Shown in pieces: positions 1 to 8,806 of a stretch of DNA of 64,000 bases. Location of the stretch: positions 62,001 through 126,000 of the forward strand of contig NZ_AP022609.1 of NCBI RefSeq assembly GCF_010729485.1, in the 5' to 3' direction. Each line of letters starts with the position of its first letter. Position 1 is the stretch's first letter. Position numbers and translations under genes: made by a program. This stretch comes from Mycolicibacter hiberniae (lineage in GTDB: Bacteria > Actinomycetota > Actinomycetes > Mycobacteriales > Mycobacteriaceae). The notes beneath the pieces were generated by a model. The model was given only the letters and a program-made list of their open reading frames with translations, ran no database searches and had not been told where the DNA came from.

Positions 1-408
1 CGCGGTGGGGACGTCGAGTCCAGCATCTCCTCGGCCAAGGACATGTTCCACGGGTTTGCCGCCCGGCGTGCGGAATTCGTCACCTCCCTCGACCAGGTGT
101 CGGTGGTGGGGCAACGTCTGGCCAACGTGATCGGCGATATCCAGCCCGACCTGCGCGAGTTCGTGCAACGCGAGCCCGGGTTCGCCAAGCACTTCATGGA
201 CAACAAACAGGGATTCGCCTACATGGGCTTCAACATTCCGCTGATGCTCAAGGGTCTGGCCCGGATGAGCCAAGAGGGGTCTTATCTCGACATCTACGCC
301 TGCAACATCACGGTCAGCGAGTTCCCCCGCATCGACGCCCTGATCGACGCCATTCTGCGCAACGGGACACCAAGCGGGGCAAAACAATTCAGTGCGAAAT
401 GCAGGTGA
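1..408 (+). CDS. mceB: MceB family protein, C-terminal part (5' truncated by window edge)
   Basis: This frame is open from the first base and ends at a TGA at 406-408, so only about 135 C-terminal residues are visible. The tail has the features of MceB proteins: a YACNI segment with a conserved Cys and a terminal Lys-Cys-Arg. In the Mce/YrbE lipid importers, MceB is one of six subunits that form the periplasmic tunnel. The next gene starts within or just after this stop, so the two are translationally linked. The MCE domain itself lies outside the window. The subunit letter rests on position before MceC and on the C-terminal Cys pattern. Confidence 0.85.
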   Translation, partial: RGGDVESSISSAKDMFHGFAARRAEFVTSLDQVSVVGQRLANVIGDIQPDLREFVQREPGFAKHFMDNKQGFAYMGFNIPLMLKGLARMSQEGSYLDIYACNITVSEFPRIDALIDAILRNGTPSGAKQFSAKCR

Positions 409-412
409 GGAC

Positions 413-1450
413 GTGAACAGGATCAGCGCCGTGCTGCGGCGCCCCATCGAGAGCCACGGCAACCTGCGGCTCGGGCTAGTCACGGTGGCGGTGATCGCGC
501 TGCTCTGCGGCGGCGTGCTGGGCATGGGAAAGATGGGCGTGGGCCGCCTCACCTACACCGCTGACTTCGCTCAGGCCGCCGGCCTGAGTGCCGGCGACCA
601 GATCACGGTGGCCGGCGTCCGGGTCGGTGCGGTCAAGGGCCTTCGGCTCGAAGACGACCACGTGGCCGTGGCGATGGAGATCGACAAAGGCCTGCACCTG
701 GGAGCGGACACTCGAGCGTCGATCAAGCTCACCACGTTGCTCGGCGCGCGCTATGTGGACCTACGGCCGGCCGGCTCCGGAGGGCTGGCCCAGCGGCGCA
801 TCCCGTTGGCCAACACCGAAGTGCCCTACGACCTGCAATCCGCGCTGCAGGATGCGACCACGACGTTCGACGCCGTCGACGCCGAGAAGATCGCCCACTC
901 GATGACCACATTGTCCCGGCAGCTGCAAGGCGGCCCGGAGATCCTGCCCCAGGCACTCGACAACATTGCGCACCTGTCCGCGGTCATCGGGGCCCGGCGC
1001 GACGAGATCGGCAGTCTGCTGCGCAGCACGCAGCAGGTGTCCGAACTGTTGGGCAGGCAGCAGAGCAGCCTGGGGGTGCTGATGCTGCAGGGCCGCGATG
1101 TGCTCGCCGACCTGGCGGCCCGGCGGGAGGTCATCGTGCGACTCATCAACGCGACCACCAAGCTCATCGCGCAGCTGCAACCGGTGCTCGTTGGGGATCG
1201 CCGCCAGACCCGCGAACTGCTGGCCAACCTCGACGGAATGCTGTCCTCGGTCGGCCGCAACGATGAGCTGTTCCGGAATATGTTGCAGATCATGCCCGTT
1301 CCGATCAGGAACTTCTCCAACGCGACGGGCAACGGCAACGAGTTCGACTTCAGTTCGACGGGCGGCACGCTCATCGACTCGTTCATGTGCGCGATCAGCG
1401 GCCGTGCCAAGCAGTTCAACCTGCCGCACTACTTCGAGGACTGCGGATGA
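413..1450 (+). CDS. mceC: MceC family protein
   Basis: 345 residues from the GTG at 413, which follows AGGTGAGG; an in-frame GTG at 392 is possible but would overlap mceB more. The protein has a cytoplasmic N-terminus, one membrane anchor at about residues 20-39, an MCE domain at about 44-120 (beginning TYTADFAQAAGLSAGDQITV), and then a long helical region typical of the Mce tunnel. It ends in FMCAISGR...DCG. It is the third tunnel subunit of the operon. mceD begins inside its stop codon (ATGA overlap). Confidence 0.9.
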   Translation: MNRISAVLRRPIESHGNLRLGLVTVAVIALLCGGVLGMGKMGVGRLTYTADFAQAAGLSAGDQITVAGVRVGAVKGLRLEDDHVAVAMEIDKGLHLGADTRASIKLTTLLGARYVDLRPAGSGGLAQRRIPLANTEVPYDLQSALQDATTTFDAVDAEKIAHSMTTLSRQLQGGPEILPQALDNIAHLSAVIGARRDEIGSLLRSTQQVSELLGRQQSSLGVLMLQGRDVLADLAARREVIVRLINATTKLIAQLQPVLVGDRRQTRELLANLDGMLSSVGRNDELFRNMLQIMPVPIRNFSNATGNGNEFDFSSTGGTLIDSFMCAISGRAKQFNLPHYFEDCG

Positions 1451-2553
1451 GCGGGCGGCTGATCGCCAAGGCGCTCGGGGTCGTCGCGATGGCCCTGGCC
1501 GCGTTCGGCTGTTCCCACGACTCACCGGGGCCGCTGGCCCGCGGCATGACCGTCACGGCCCAGTTCGACAACGCCAGCGGACTCTATGAGGGCAACGCCG
1601 TCTCCGTGCTGGGCATGCGCGTGGGCAAGATCGTCAAGATCGAGGCCAGGGGCGACTACGTGCAGGTCACCATGTACATCGACGGCGGAGTCAAGATCCC
1701 GGCGGACGCCCAGGCCGTCACGGTCTCGACCTCGATCCTCACCGACCGGCACATCGAGTTCACCCCGGTGTACCGGGGCGGACCGCTGCTGGCCGACAAC
1801 GACTCGCTCAGCCTCGCCCGCACCCGCACACCGGTGGAGTTCGACCGGGTGCTGGCGATGATCGACAAGCTGTCGCTGCAATTGGCCGGCGACGGTGCAG
1901 GTTCGGGGCCGGTCGCCGATCTGCTCAGCATCAGCGCATCGATGACCGGCGGAAACGGCACCAAGATCCGGTCGGCGCTGAGCCAGCTGTCGGAGGCGCT
2001 GAAGATGAGCCAGGACCGCGGGGCCCCCACCCGCGAGGCGATCACCACGATCATCACCAACCTCGACCGGCTGACCAAAGCCGCCGCCGACAACGATGCG
2101 ACCATCCGGGAATTCGGCACCGCGGTGCGGCAGTTGAGCAGCGTCCTGGAAGGCCAGCGCCTGGGCCGTGGATCCACCGGCGCACAGCTCAATCAGATCC
2201 TCACGGAGATAACCGACCTGCTGGAAAGCAACCGCGACGTCCTCAAATCCACCACAGCAAACGCCGAGACCGTCACCCGGGCGATAGCCGACTACCGCCG
2301 CGAGATGGCTGAGACGCTCGACCTCATCCCGATGCTGGCGGACAACGTCTACAACATGATCGACCCCATCAAGGCAGCCATTCGCGCGCATCCGCTGCTG
2401 GACCAGGTCGAGCTGAACACGCAGGCCACCAAAGAGATGTGCAACCTGCTGGGCATGCGTCAGTTGGGCTGCGCCACCGGAACAATCCAGGACTTCGGTC
2501 CCGATTTCGGCATCACCAGCATGATCGAGGGACTGGCGGGTCTGGGTTCATGA
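1447..2553 (+). CDS. mceD: MceD family protein with a lipoprotein-type signal
   Basis: 368 residues from the ATG at 1447, which overlaps the mceC stop by 4 nt. The N-terminus is a short signal with hydrophobic stretch ending LAAFGC, so Cys22 is a plausible lipidation site. The MCE domain follows at about residues 33-110 (VTAQFDNASGLYEGNAVSV), then a long helical domain. In the best-studied operons, MceE is the lipoprotein of the set; here both this protein and MceE carry a Cys after the hydrophobic segment. The -2 Phe makes the lipobox imperfect. Assigned to MceD by position between mceC and mceE. Confidence 0.85.
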   Translation: MSGRLIAKALGVVAMALAAFGCSHDSPGPLARGMTVTAQFDNASGLYEGNAVSVLGMRVGKIVKIEARGDYVQVTMYIDGGVKIPADAQAVTVSTSILTDRHIEFTPVYRGGPLLADNDSLSLARTRTPVEFDRVLAMIDKLSLQLAGDGAGSGPVADLLSISASMTGGNGTKIRSALSQLSEALKMSQDRGAPTREAITTIITNLDRLTKAAADNDATIREFGTAVRQLSSVLEGQRLGRGSTGAQLNQILTEITDLLESNRDVLKSTTANAETVTRAIADYRREMAETLDLIPMLADNVYNMIDPIKAAIRAHPLLDQVELNTQATKEMCNLLGMRQLGCATGTIQDFGPDFGITSMIEGLAGLGS

Positions 2554-3773
2554 CGTCACGCATCAGCTCTGTGACCGCGGCGGTGGTGCTGGCCGGCGCC
2601 CTCAGCTCCTGTTCGGTCGGCCTGGACCGGCTGCCGCTGCCCGCACCGTCCGCGGGAGCCCGGACCTACCCCATCACCGCCACATTCGCCAACGCCCTCA
2701 ACCTTCCCACCAAGGCCAAGGTTCGGCTCTCCGGAGCAGATGTGGGCGAAGTGGAGTCGATGTCGGCGCGGGACTACACCGCCGTGGTCACCATGCGGAT
2801 ATCCGCGGACACCCAGATCCCGGTCGGCACCACCGCCGAGCTGCGGTCGGCGACGCCGCTGGGTGACATCTTCGTTTCGCTCAAGCCGCCCGCGGACGCC
2901 CACCCGGGTGTCGTGCTGATGGCACCGGGCGATGCGATTCCCGCGCACGCGACCGCCACGGCCGCCTCCGTCGAGCAGGTGCTCACCACGGCGTCTCTGC
3001 TCAGCAACGGCGGCGCCATCCGCAATGTGATCAATGTCGTCAACGGCATGGGGCATGCGGTCGGCGGCAAGGGCGAGGATCTCAAGCAGTTCCTCGACGA
3101 GTCCACCCGGATCGTGCAGAACCTCTCAGACCGATCGACGGCCATCAAAACGGTGCTCGCGCAGAGCGGCGAGCTGTCCACGACGCTGTCGGATCGGCAG
3201 CAGAGCATCGACGAGGCCATCGAGGCAAGCGCGCCGGCACTGGGAACCCTGGCCGGCAACACCGATCACGTCGTGGACCTGGCCGCAAACATCAACCGCA
3301 TCACGTTGCAACTGGCCAAGTTTCCGTCGGTCAGGGGTGAGATATCGCGCAGTATGATCGCCGATCTCAACCGGCTGTCGGCCGGCCTGGACGCGGCGAC
3401 CAACGCCCCGGACGCCTCCCTGGAGAATTTCAGCAGAGTTTTCGGGCCGATGCTGAAGCTGACGAACTCCACCTCCTCGCACGTCGATATCGACTTGGCC
3501 GATATGGCGGTCGGCGCATTCGCCGACCTCCACCACCCCGGTGACCCCGGCAGCCACGGGCCCACCCGGGAGGACTTCCGCAATATGGTCGGCAGCATCA
3601 GCTATGCGCTGATCAAGGTCCGTGACAAGTTCTGGGGCGCCCCCACCATGCCGCCCGGGCTGGTACCCCCGCCCGATCTGATCGGCCCGCGGCCCGGCGA
3701 ACTGACACCGGCACCGCCCCGGCCCAATCTGCTGGCACCGGGCGTCTCGACTCCTCCGGCGGGGTTGCCATGA
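2550..3773 (+). CDS. mceE: MceE family lipoprotein
   Basis: 407 residues from the ATG at 2550, overlapping the mceD stop. The signal peptide ends LAGALSSC, a good lipobox with Cys21 as acylation site, as expected for the MceE/LprK/LprN class. The MCE domain lies at about residues 45-125 (TATFANALNLPTKAKVRL), followed by the helical tunnel segment and a Pro-rich C-terminal tail of about 40 residues. It would be anchored to the outer leaflet of the plasma membrane and join the hexameric Mce tunnel. mceF starts in its stop codon. Confidence 0.9.
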   Translation: MTSRISSVTAAVVLAGALSSCSVGLDRLPLPAPSAGARTYPITATFANALNLPTKAKVRLSGADVGEVESMSARDYTAVVTMRISADTQIPVGTTAELRSATPLGDIFVSLKPPADAHPGVVLMAPGDAIPAHATATAASVEQVLTTASLLSNGGAIRNVINVVNGMGHAVGGKGEDLKQFLDESTRIVQNLSDRSTAIKTVLAQSGELSTTLSDRQQSIDEAIEASAPALGTLAGNTDHVVDLAANINRITLQLAKFPSVRGEISRSMIADLNRLSAGLDAATNAPDASLENFSRVFGPMLKLTNSTSSHVDIDLADMAVGAFADLHHPGDPGSHGPTREDFRNMVGSISYALIKVRDKFWGAPTMPPGLVPPPDLIGPRPGELTPAPPRPNLLAPGVSTPPAGLP

Positions 3774-5032
3774 CCGCGATGCTCGGGTGGAGTCTGGATG
3801 CGCTGCGCTACCTGCGGGCGCGACGGCTGGGGCTGTCGGCGGCGGCGCTGGCGGTGATGCTGGTGGTCGGGGTGCTCTACCTGCTGTTCGGCACGCTGCG
3901 GATCGATCCGGCGCGATCGGACATCAAGGTGCGGGTGCACCTGGCCGAGACCGGTGGGCTGCTGCCCGGCCAGGACGTGACGCTGCGGGGCGTGCCCATC
4001 GGCCGCGTGCACTCGATCGACATGTCCGGCGACGGGGTCGTGGCGATCGCCGCTCTGGACCCGGGTGCCGCCGTGCCGGCGGGCAGCGTTGCGCACGTAT
4101 CGGCACTGTCGCCGGCGGGAGAGCAGTACCTGGACTTCCGGGCCGATACCAACGCCGGACCGTATCTGAGCGACGGGGCCGAAATCGACACCGCCCGGAC
4201 ACGCACACCGGTCGCACTGTCGACACTGCTGGCGGATATGGACGGCACGCTGGCCCAGCTCGATCCGGCGACACTGGCCGCCGTCTTCGACGAGCTCCGG
4301 GTCGGTCGGCAGGGGCCGCAGAAGCTGGCGGCCATCCTCGACGGCGGCGCGTTCCTGGCGTCGACGCTGGACTCGGTGTTGCCGCAGACGGTGAGTCTGC
4401 TCAACACCAGCAAGGTCGTGCTCTCCACCGTCGGCGATGTCAGTCCGGGGCTGGCGGCGACCTCGGCGAACCTGTCGTCGGTGCTGCGCGGGGTGCAGCA
4501 GATGGACGGTGGGTATCGGCGGCTTCTCGACAGCGGACCGGCGGCCATGGCGGGTATCGACGCCCTGATCGCGGACAACTCACCCACCATGGTGCAGCTG
4601 CTGGGCAATCTGACGACGGTCTCGCAACTGATGTACGTGCGAGTCCCGGCGTTGCAGGAGCTGTTCTTCCCGCAGTACCGCGACGGATCGGCACTGGACG
4701 CGGCCGCCAGTACCTTCCGGGACGGTGGCGTGTGGGGAGCCGTCAGTCTCTACCAACGGTATTCGTGCGACTTCAACCTGCCCAAGGCCCCGCCGACGGT
4801 GGCCGACCATCCGGAACCGTACCTGTACACCTATTGCCCCAACCCCGACCCGAAGTATCTGGTTCGGGGCGCACGCAACGCGCCCAGACCGCCGGGGGAC
4901 GACACCGCGGGACCGCCGCCCGGCGTCAACCCGTTGCAGCGCGCCGACCCGACCCCGCAGGGGCCGTACACCATTGACCTGCCCTATGCCGGACCGACGC
5001 TGCCCCTACCCCCGCCGCCGAGTGGGCCATGA
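3770..5032 (+). CDS. mceF: MceF family protein
   Basis: 420 residues, ATG overlapping the mceE stop. There is one N-terminal membrane segment (about residues 22-41), an MCE domain at about 46-120 (VRVHLAETGGLLPGQDVTLRGV) and a helical region. The C-terminal tail of about 70 residues is rich in proline, which is typical of the last Mce subunit. The sixth-position gene of the operon, it completes the periplasmic tunnel fed by the YrbE permeases, which lie upstream outside this window. The substrate of this paralogous Mce system cannot be read from the sequence; the adjacent catabolic island suggests a hydrophobic carbon source. Confidence 0.9.
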   Translation: MTAMLGWSLDALRYLRARRLGLSAAALAVMLVVGVLYLLFGTLRIDPARSDIKVRVHLAETGGLLPGQDVTLRGVPIGRVHSIDMSGDGVVAIAALDPGAAVPAGSVAHVSALSPAGEQYLDFRADTNAGPYLSDGAEIDTARTRTPVALSTLLADMDGTLAQLDPATLAAVFDELRVGRQGPQKLAAILDGGAFLASTLDSVLPQTVSLLNTSKVVLSTVGDVSPGLAATSANLSSVLRGVQQMDGGYRRLLDSGPAAMAGIDALIADNSPTMVQLLGNLTTVSQLMYVRVPALQELFFPQYRDGSALDAAASTFRDGGVWGAVSLYQRYSCDFNLPKAPPTVADHPEPYLYTYCPNPDPKYLVRGARNAPRPPGDDTAGPPPGVNPLQRADPTPQGPYTIDLPYAGPTLPLPPPPSGP

Positions 5033-5055
5033 GTGCAGTCGAAAGGAGCGCACCC

Positions 5056-5796
5056 ATGTCGGAATCCGGACCACGCCCGCTGTGGCGCCGCACGCTGCCG
5101 GTCCTGCTGGCGGCGGTCCTGGCGCTGTTGTCGCCGGCACCGGCCCCGGCCGACCCGGCATCAGGTGGTGTCGGCTACGCCGTGATTGCGGCGAGGCTGA
5201 CCGGGACCAGTCCCAACGAGCTGGGGACCTGGACGGTGGACTACGAGAGGGTCGCCGGGGGCGACCCGGCGATCACCGATCCGATCAACCAGATCCTCGA
5301 CGACGAGGCCGCCGGGCAGATCGCCACCTACGTGGCCAGCTCCAGCCACACGACGCCATGGACCTTTCACACTCAGGGGCGGTTGTTGTTCCGGCCGGTC
5401 ACCGTATCGGCGTTGTTCGACGGTGAGTACAACGCCGTCGAGCTGCCGAACATGCCGTACAAGACGGTGGCGACCCGGGTTTTCGATGCGCGCAGCGGGA
5501 TTCAGATCGTCTGGGAGAACCTCTTCGTCGACAGACAGGCCGGTCTGCGCAGGCTTTCGGAGCTCACCAAGAAGATCCTGCCGACGGTCTATCCGGCTCC
5601 GCTGGGCGGCTGGGCGGAATACGGCCCCGGAATGGCCCCGCTGGAACGCAACTTCAGAGCGTGGATTCCCACCGCGCAGGGGCTAGAACTGCATTTCCCC
5701 GAGTACCAGGTCGGCCGCGGCGTACACGTCATCACGATTCCCTGGCCAGCCGTGATCGACCTCATCGCACCGGAATTCGTGCCGATCACCAGTTGA
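5056..5796 (+). CDS. Secreted DUF3298 (RsiV-like) family protein, Mce-associated
   Basis: 246 residues from the ATG at 5056, preceded by AAAGGAG at 8-nt spacing; another in-frame ATG at 5029 overlaps the mceF stop but has no comparable ribosome site. A signal peptide (Arg-rich start, hydrophobic core, cleavage near PAPAPADP) predicts export. The C-terminal part, with FPEYQVGRGVHVITIPW and a preceding region of extended strands, resembles the DUF3298 fold found in RsiV-type and mannan-binding mycobacterial proteins. It has no TM anchor after the signal. It is probably co-transcribed with mceF and may be an envelope accessory of this transporter, which is inference. Its 3' end overlaps the convergent DUF2599 gene by 11 nt. 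Confidence 0.7.
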   Translation: MSESGPRPLWRRTLPVLLAAVLALLSPAPAPADPASGGVGYAVIAARLTGTSPNELGTWTVDYERVAGGDPAITDPINQILDDEAAGQIATYVASSSHTTPWTFHTQGRLLFRPVTVSALFDGEYNAVELPNMPYKTVATRVFDARSGIQIVWENLFVDRQAGLRRLSELTKKILPTVYPAPLGGWAEYGPGMAPLERNFRAWIPTAQGLELHFPEYQVGRGVHVITIPWPAVIDLIAPEFVPITS

Positions 5797-6223
5797 GGAC
5801 GTCGTCGGGGCCGCCCGGGTTACACCCCGAGTTGAGCATGATCGTGTCGGCCACCACCGGCCGCCACGGCTCCAGGTTCCAGGTGCCGACCTTGCCCGGA
5901 TTGGTGAACGAGGACAGCTGCCAGAAACAGAAGAACTGCTTCTGCATGGTCAGGGTGTTGGCATCCGGTGCGTTCTGCAGGAGCTCAGCCCAGGCGTCAT
6001 AGCTTTGGGCGCCATTGGTGAACACCCCGGATGCGGCCCACCCCCACGCGGTGGGGAACACCCGCAGGGTCGCCCGGTCGCCGTTGTCGACCCACTCCAC
6101 ATGGTCGATGTACTGCGGTGAACCCGGCGGGCGCGGGGGCACCGGATCGGCGTTCGCCGAACTGCCGGCGAACAGCACCGCCAGCACCCCGGCGGCGGTG
6201 GCGGCCACGCGTTCCCCGCTCAT
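5786..6223 (-). CDS. Secreted DUF2599 domain protein
   Basis: 145 residues. The start at 6223 is preceded by AAGGA at 5-nt spacing; the longer open frame upstream belongs to the ferredoxin region and is not used. A signal peptide (about residues 1-27, ending ANADP) is followed by YIDHVEWVDNGDRATLRVFPT, the hallmark of DUF2599, a small actinobacterial secreted family of unknown function. Two or three Cys residues near the C-terminus could form a disulfide. It lies 10 nt downstream of the ferredoxin and is likely the last gene of the aldehyde dehydrogenase-ferredoxin operon. Confidence 0.75.
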   Translation of the reverse strand: MSGERVAATAAGVLAVLFAGSSANADPVPPRPPGSPQYIDHVEWVDNGDRATLRVFPTAWGWAASGVFTNGAQSYDAWAELLQNAPDANTLTMQKQFFCFWQLSSFTNPGKVGTWNLEPWRPVVADTIMLNSGCNPGGPDDVLNW

Positions 6224-6233
6224 CACATCCTTC

Positions 6234-6425
6234 TCAGTCCACCAGTCGGATGGCCGCGCGGGGGCACGACGACGCGGCCTCGCGTGCGTCGTCGTGCCGG
6301 CCTTCGGGCACCGTGATCTCGTCGACCACGCTGTATCCGTCGTCATCGAGGTCGAAGAGATCGGGTGCCACGGCAAAGCACCGGCCGTGCCCCTCACAGC
6401 GGTCGTGGTCGACGATCGCGCGCAC
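6234..6425 (-). CDS. Small ferredoxin of the CxxHxxC type, probable P450 redox partner
   Basis: 63 residues from the GTG at 6425; an in-frame GTG at 6449 would add eight residues and overlap the upstream gene. Cluster ligands are Cys10, Cys16 and Cys54-Pro55. His13 replaces the second Cys of the usual motif, giving the C-x2-H-x2-C pattern known in mycobacterial ferredoxins that serve cytochromes P450. The acidic segment APDLFDLDDDGY is typical of the family. It probably carries electrons to the P450 encoded at 19.9 kb (same regulon, inference). It follows the aldehyde dehydrogenase gene by 8 nt. Confidence 0.85.
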   Translation of the reverse strand: MRAIVDHDRCEGHGRCFAVAPDLFDLDDDGYSVVDEITVPEGRHDDAREAASSCPRAAIRLVD

Positions 6426-6433
6426 CGCCGTGC

Positions 6434-7906
6434 CTACCCGACCGGCCACTGCAAGGCTTTGTGCTGCAGGTATTCCGACAGCCCGTACTCGCCGAACTCG
6501 CGGCCGATGCCACTCTGCTTGTAGCCGCCGAACGGGGAAGCCGGGTTGAGTCCCCCACCGCCGCCGTTGATCACGACCATCCCGGTCCGCAGCCTTCGGG
6601 CGACCGCGTCGGCGCGCAACGGATCCGCCGACCACACCCCGCCGGCCAGACCGTAGCGGCTGTCGTTGGCGATCCGCACCGCGTCGTCGTCATCGGTGAA
6701 CGGAATCACCACCGCGACAGGGCCGAAGATCTCCTCCTGCGCGATGCGCATGCTGTTGTCGACACCCACGAACAGCGTCGGCTCGACGTAATAGCCGCGG
6801 TCCAGGTGTGCCGGGCGCTTGCCGCCGAAGGCGATCTGCGCGCCCTCTTCGACACCGCTGGCGATCAGCGACTCCACCCGCTCGCGCTGCACCTCGCGGA
6901 TCAGCGGTCCCATCATGGTCGCGGGGTCGGACGGATCACCGACGCTGATGAATCCCAGGACACCGACGATCCGGGCCACCAGATCGTCGTGCAGCGACTC
7001 GTGCACCAGAATCCTGGTCTGCAGGGCACAGCCCTGACCGGCGTGGGTGATGAAGCCGGCCAGCACGCCCTGCAGCGCCTTGTCCAGGTCGGCATCGGCG
7101 AGCAGGATGTTCGCCGACTTACCGCCGAGCTCGAGCACCACCTTCTTGATGCTCTCAGCGCCCTGGGTGTAGACCTTGCGGCCGACGGCGTCGGATCCGG
7201 TGAAACTGATGATGTCCACGCCCGGATGGCGGGTCAGGCGCTCACCCGCGGCGATATCGCCGGTGACGACGTTCAGCACGCCCGGCGGCAGCCCGGCAGC
7301 CTCGGCGATCTCACCGAGAACCATGGCCTCCAACGGGGTGTAGGGCGAGGACTTGAGCACCGCCGTACAACCCGCGGCCAGCGCCGGACCCACCTTGGCC
7401 AGGTTCAGCAGGATAGGAAAGTTGAACGCGGTGATCAGCGCGGCGACACCGTAGGGTTCGCGCACCGCGACCCCGTGCCCGATGCCCTGGCCGTAGATGG
7501 GCGGCACCGGCGCCTCGAACGAGAATTGGGGCAGCACGCGGTGCACCAGGTCGTTGAAGTGGTCGATGGGGGTGCCCACCTGGAGCATGTCGGCCAGCAT
7601 CCGGGTGGAGCCGGCCTCGGCGATGTTCAGTTCGACGAGTTCGGCTCTCCGGCGGGTCAGCTCATCGGCCATCGCTGCCAGGATGCGTCCGCGTTCGGCG
7701 GGACGCATTGTGGGCCAAGGGCCTTCGTCGAAAGCGGTGCGCGCCGCTGCGACGGCGGTGTCGATATCCGCGGTGGTCGCCTGCGGCACCTCGGCAATGA
7801 TCTCCTCATTCGCCGGGTTGACGACCTCGAGGACTTCGCTGCCCGAGCCTTCGACCCACGAGCCGTTGATGAACAGGCCGCGGGCCGGTAGTCGTGTCGT
7901 GGTCAC
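6434..7906 (-). CDS. NAD(P)-dependent aldehyde dehydrogenase
   Basis: 490 residues from the GTG at 7906, which has an AGGAGGA ribosome site 5 nt upstream. Family motifs are all present: AFNFPILLNLAKVGPALAAG (substrate/cofactor entry), FTGSDAVG near residue 236, the general base Glu259 in LELGGK and the nucleophile Cys293 in GQGCALQTR. It would oxidise an aldehyde intermediate to the acid before CoA activation. It is the first gene of a three-gene operon (dehydrogenase, ferredoxin, DUF2599 protein) and is divergent from a GntR/FCD regulator, with the shared operator element between them. Confidence 0.93.
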   Translation of the reverse strand: MTTTRLPARGLFINGSWVEGSGSEVLEVVNPANEEIIAEVPQATTADIDTAVAAARTAFDEGPWPTMRPAERGRILAAMADELTRRRAELVELNIAEAGSTRMLADMLQVGTPIDHFNDLVHRVLPQFSFEAPVPPIYGQGIGHGVAVREPYGVAALITAFNFPILLNLAKVGPALAAGCTAVLKSSPYTPLEAMVLGEIAEAAGLPPGVLNVVTGDIAAGERLTRHPGVDIISFTGSDAVGRKVYTQGAESIKKVVLELGGKSANILLADADLDKALQGVLAGFITHAGQGCALQTRILVHESLHDDLVARIVGVLGFISVGDPSDPATMMGPLIREVQRERVESLIASGVEEGAQIAFGGKRPAHLDRGYYVEPTLFVGVDNSMRIAQEEIFGPVAVVIPFTDDDDAVRIANDSRYGLAGGVWSADPLRADAVARRLRTGMVVINGGGGGLNPASPFGGYKQSGIGREFGEYGLSEYLQHKALQWPVG

Positions 7907-7929
7907 GGAATCCTCCTGGTAGATGGGCG

Positions 7930-7943
7930 ATGAGTATGCTGAA
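7930..7943 (+). promoter_or_regulatory. Operator-like element A of the island regulon
   Basis: ATGAGTATGCTGAA lies between the divergent aldehyde dehydrogenase (start 7906) and GntR/FCD regulator (start 8002). It matches five other elements in the window at the invariant AGT and CT positions. TATGCT within it fits a TANNNT -10 for the plus-strand gene. It is the weakest match of the six (GCT instead of ACT in the right half). Confidence 0.6.
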
Positions 7944-8001
7944 TTAGATATTCGGGTTCGGGGCGGGCGTGGTGCGCCGCGGACGGCCAAGGAGTGCTGA
8001 T

Positions 8002-8799
8002 ATGGCTACGGTGAATCCGGGCGCTGGTTCGACAAAGCTGGTGCGGGCGCCCAAGACGGCCGAGATCATCGCCGATCATCTGCGCAGCAGCATTGTCCGG
8101 GGTGTCCTGAAGGACGGTGACGCGCTGCCCACCGAGGTGGAACTGGTCAAGCAGTTCGGCGTCTCGCGGCCCACCCTGCGGGAGGCGTTTCGCATTCTGG
8201 AGAGCGAATCGCTCATCGTCGTCCGGCGCGGGTCGCGGGGCGGGGTTCTGGTGTCCGCACCGGAAACCTCCGTGGCGGCCCGCAACTTCGGCTTGCTCCT
8301 GCAGATGTCGGGAACCACGCTGGCCGACCTCTACGAGGCCCGCAAGGTCTTCGAGCCCGCCGCAGCGCAGATGCTGGCGCAACGTGCCACACCGCACGAC
8401 GTCGAGGACCTCAAGGCTGCGGCCGCGGCGCTGGCGGCGCTGGTCGCCCGGGGAACCGACGCCGCCGACTTCGGAGAGTGGTCGGCTGCCACCTTCAGGT
8501 TCCACGACCTGATCCTGGAACGGGCCGGCAACAACACGATCGCTCTGGTCGGCGCCGTGCTGCGCGAAGTCGTCACCCGCCATATGGCCCGGGTGATGGC
8601 GGTGGCCGGGGGCAATCACGACGAGATCGAGAAGCAGTTCAAGCGCACCATCCGGACCTTCAACAAGTTCACCGCGCTGATCGAAGCGGGCAAAGGCGTT
8701 GAGGCAAAAGAGCTCTGGAGCGCGCACATGGAACGGGCCGGCCGCAACATGCTGTGGGGCGGACTCGCCAGGGAAACCGTGCTCGACCTCTACGTCTGA
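8002..8799 (+). CDS. GntR family (FadR/FCD subfamily) transcriptional regulator
   Basis: 265 residues; the ATG at 8002 is chosen because AAGGAG lies 7 nt upstream, while the upstream in-frame GTG has none. The N-terminal winged helix-turn-helix spans about residues 14-80 (ADHLRSSIVRGVLKDGDALP, then GVSRPTLREAFRILESESL). The C-terminal all-helical FCD ligand domain covers about 95-245. FCD regulators commonly bind acyl-CoA or carboxylic acids and repress catabolic genes. Divergent from the aldehyde dehydrogenase operon; candidate regulator of the AGT-NN-NCT elements. Confidence 0.9.
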   Translation: MATVNPGAGSTKLVRAPKTAEIIADHLRSSIVRGVLKDGDALPTEVELVKQFGVSRPTLREAFRILESESLIVVRRGSRGGVLVSAPETSVAARNFGLLLQMSGTTLADLYEARKVFEPAAAQMLAQRATPHDVEDLKAAAAALAALVARGTDAADFGEWSAATFRFHDLILERAGNNTIALVGAVLREVVTRHMARVMAVAGGNHDEIEKQFKRTIRTFNKFTALIEAGKGVEAKELWSAHMERAGRNMLWGGLARETVLDLYV

Positions 8800-8806
8800 C
8801 ATCGCA

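Noticed and set aside
6365..7891. Long plus-strand open frame opposite the aldehyde dehydrogenase
   Set aside because: It is the antisense shadow of a gene with complete ALDH motifs and a strong ribosome site; composition is Arg/His/Gln-rich and shows no domain.
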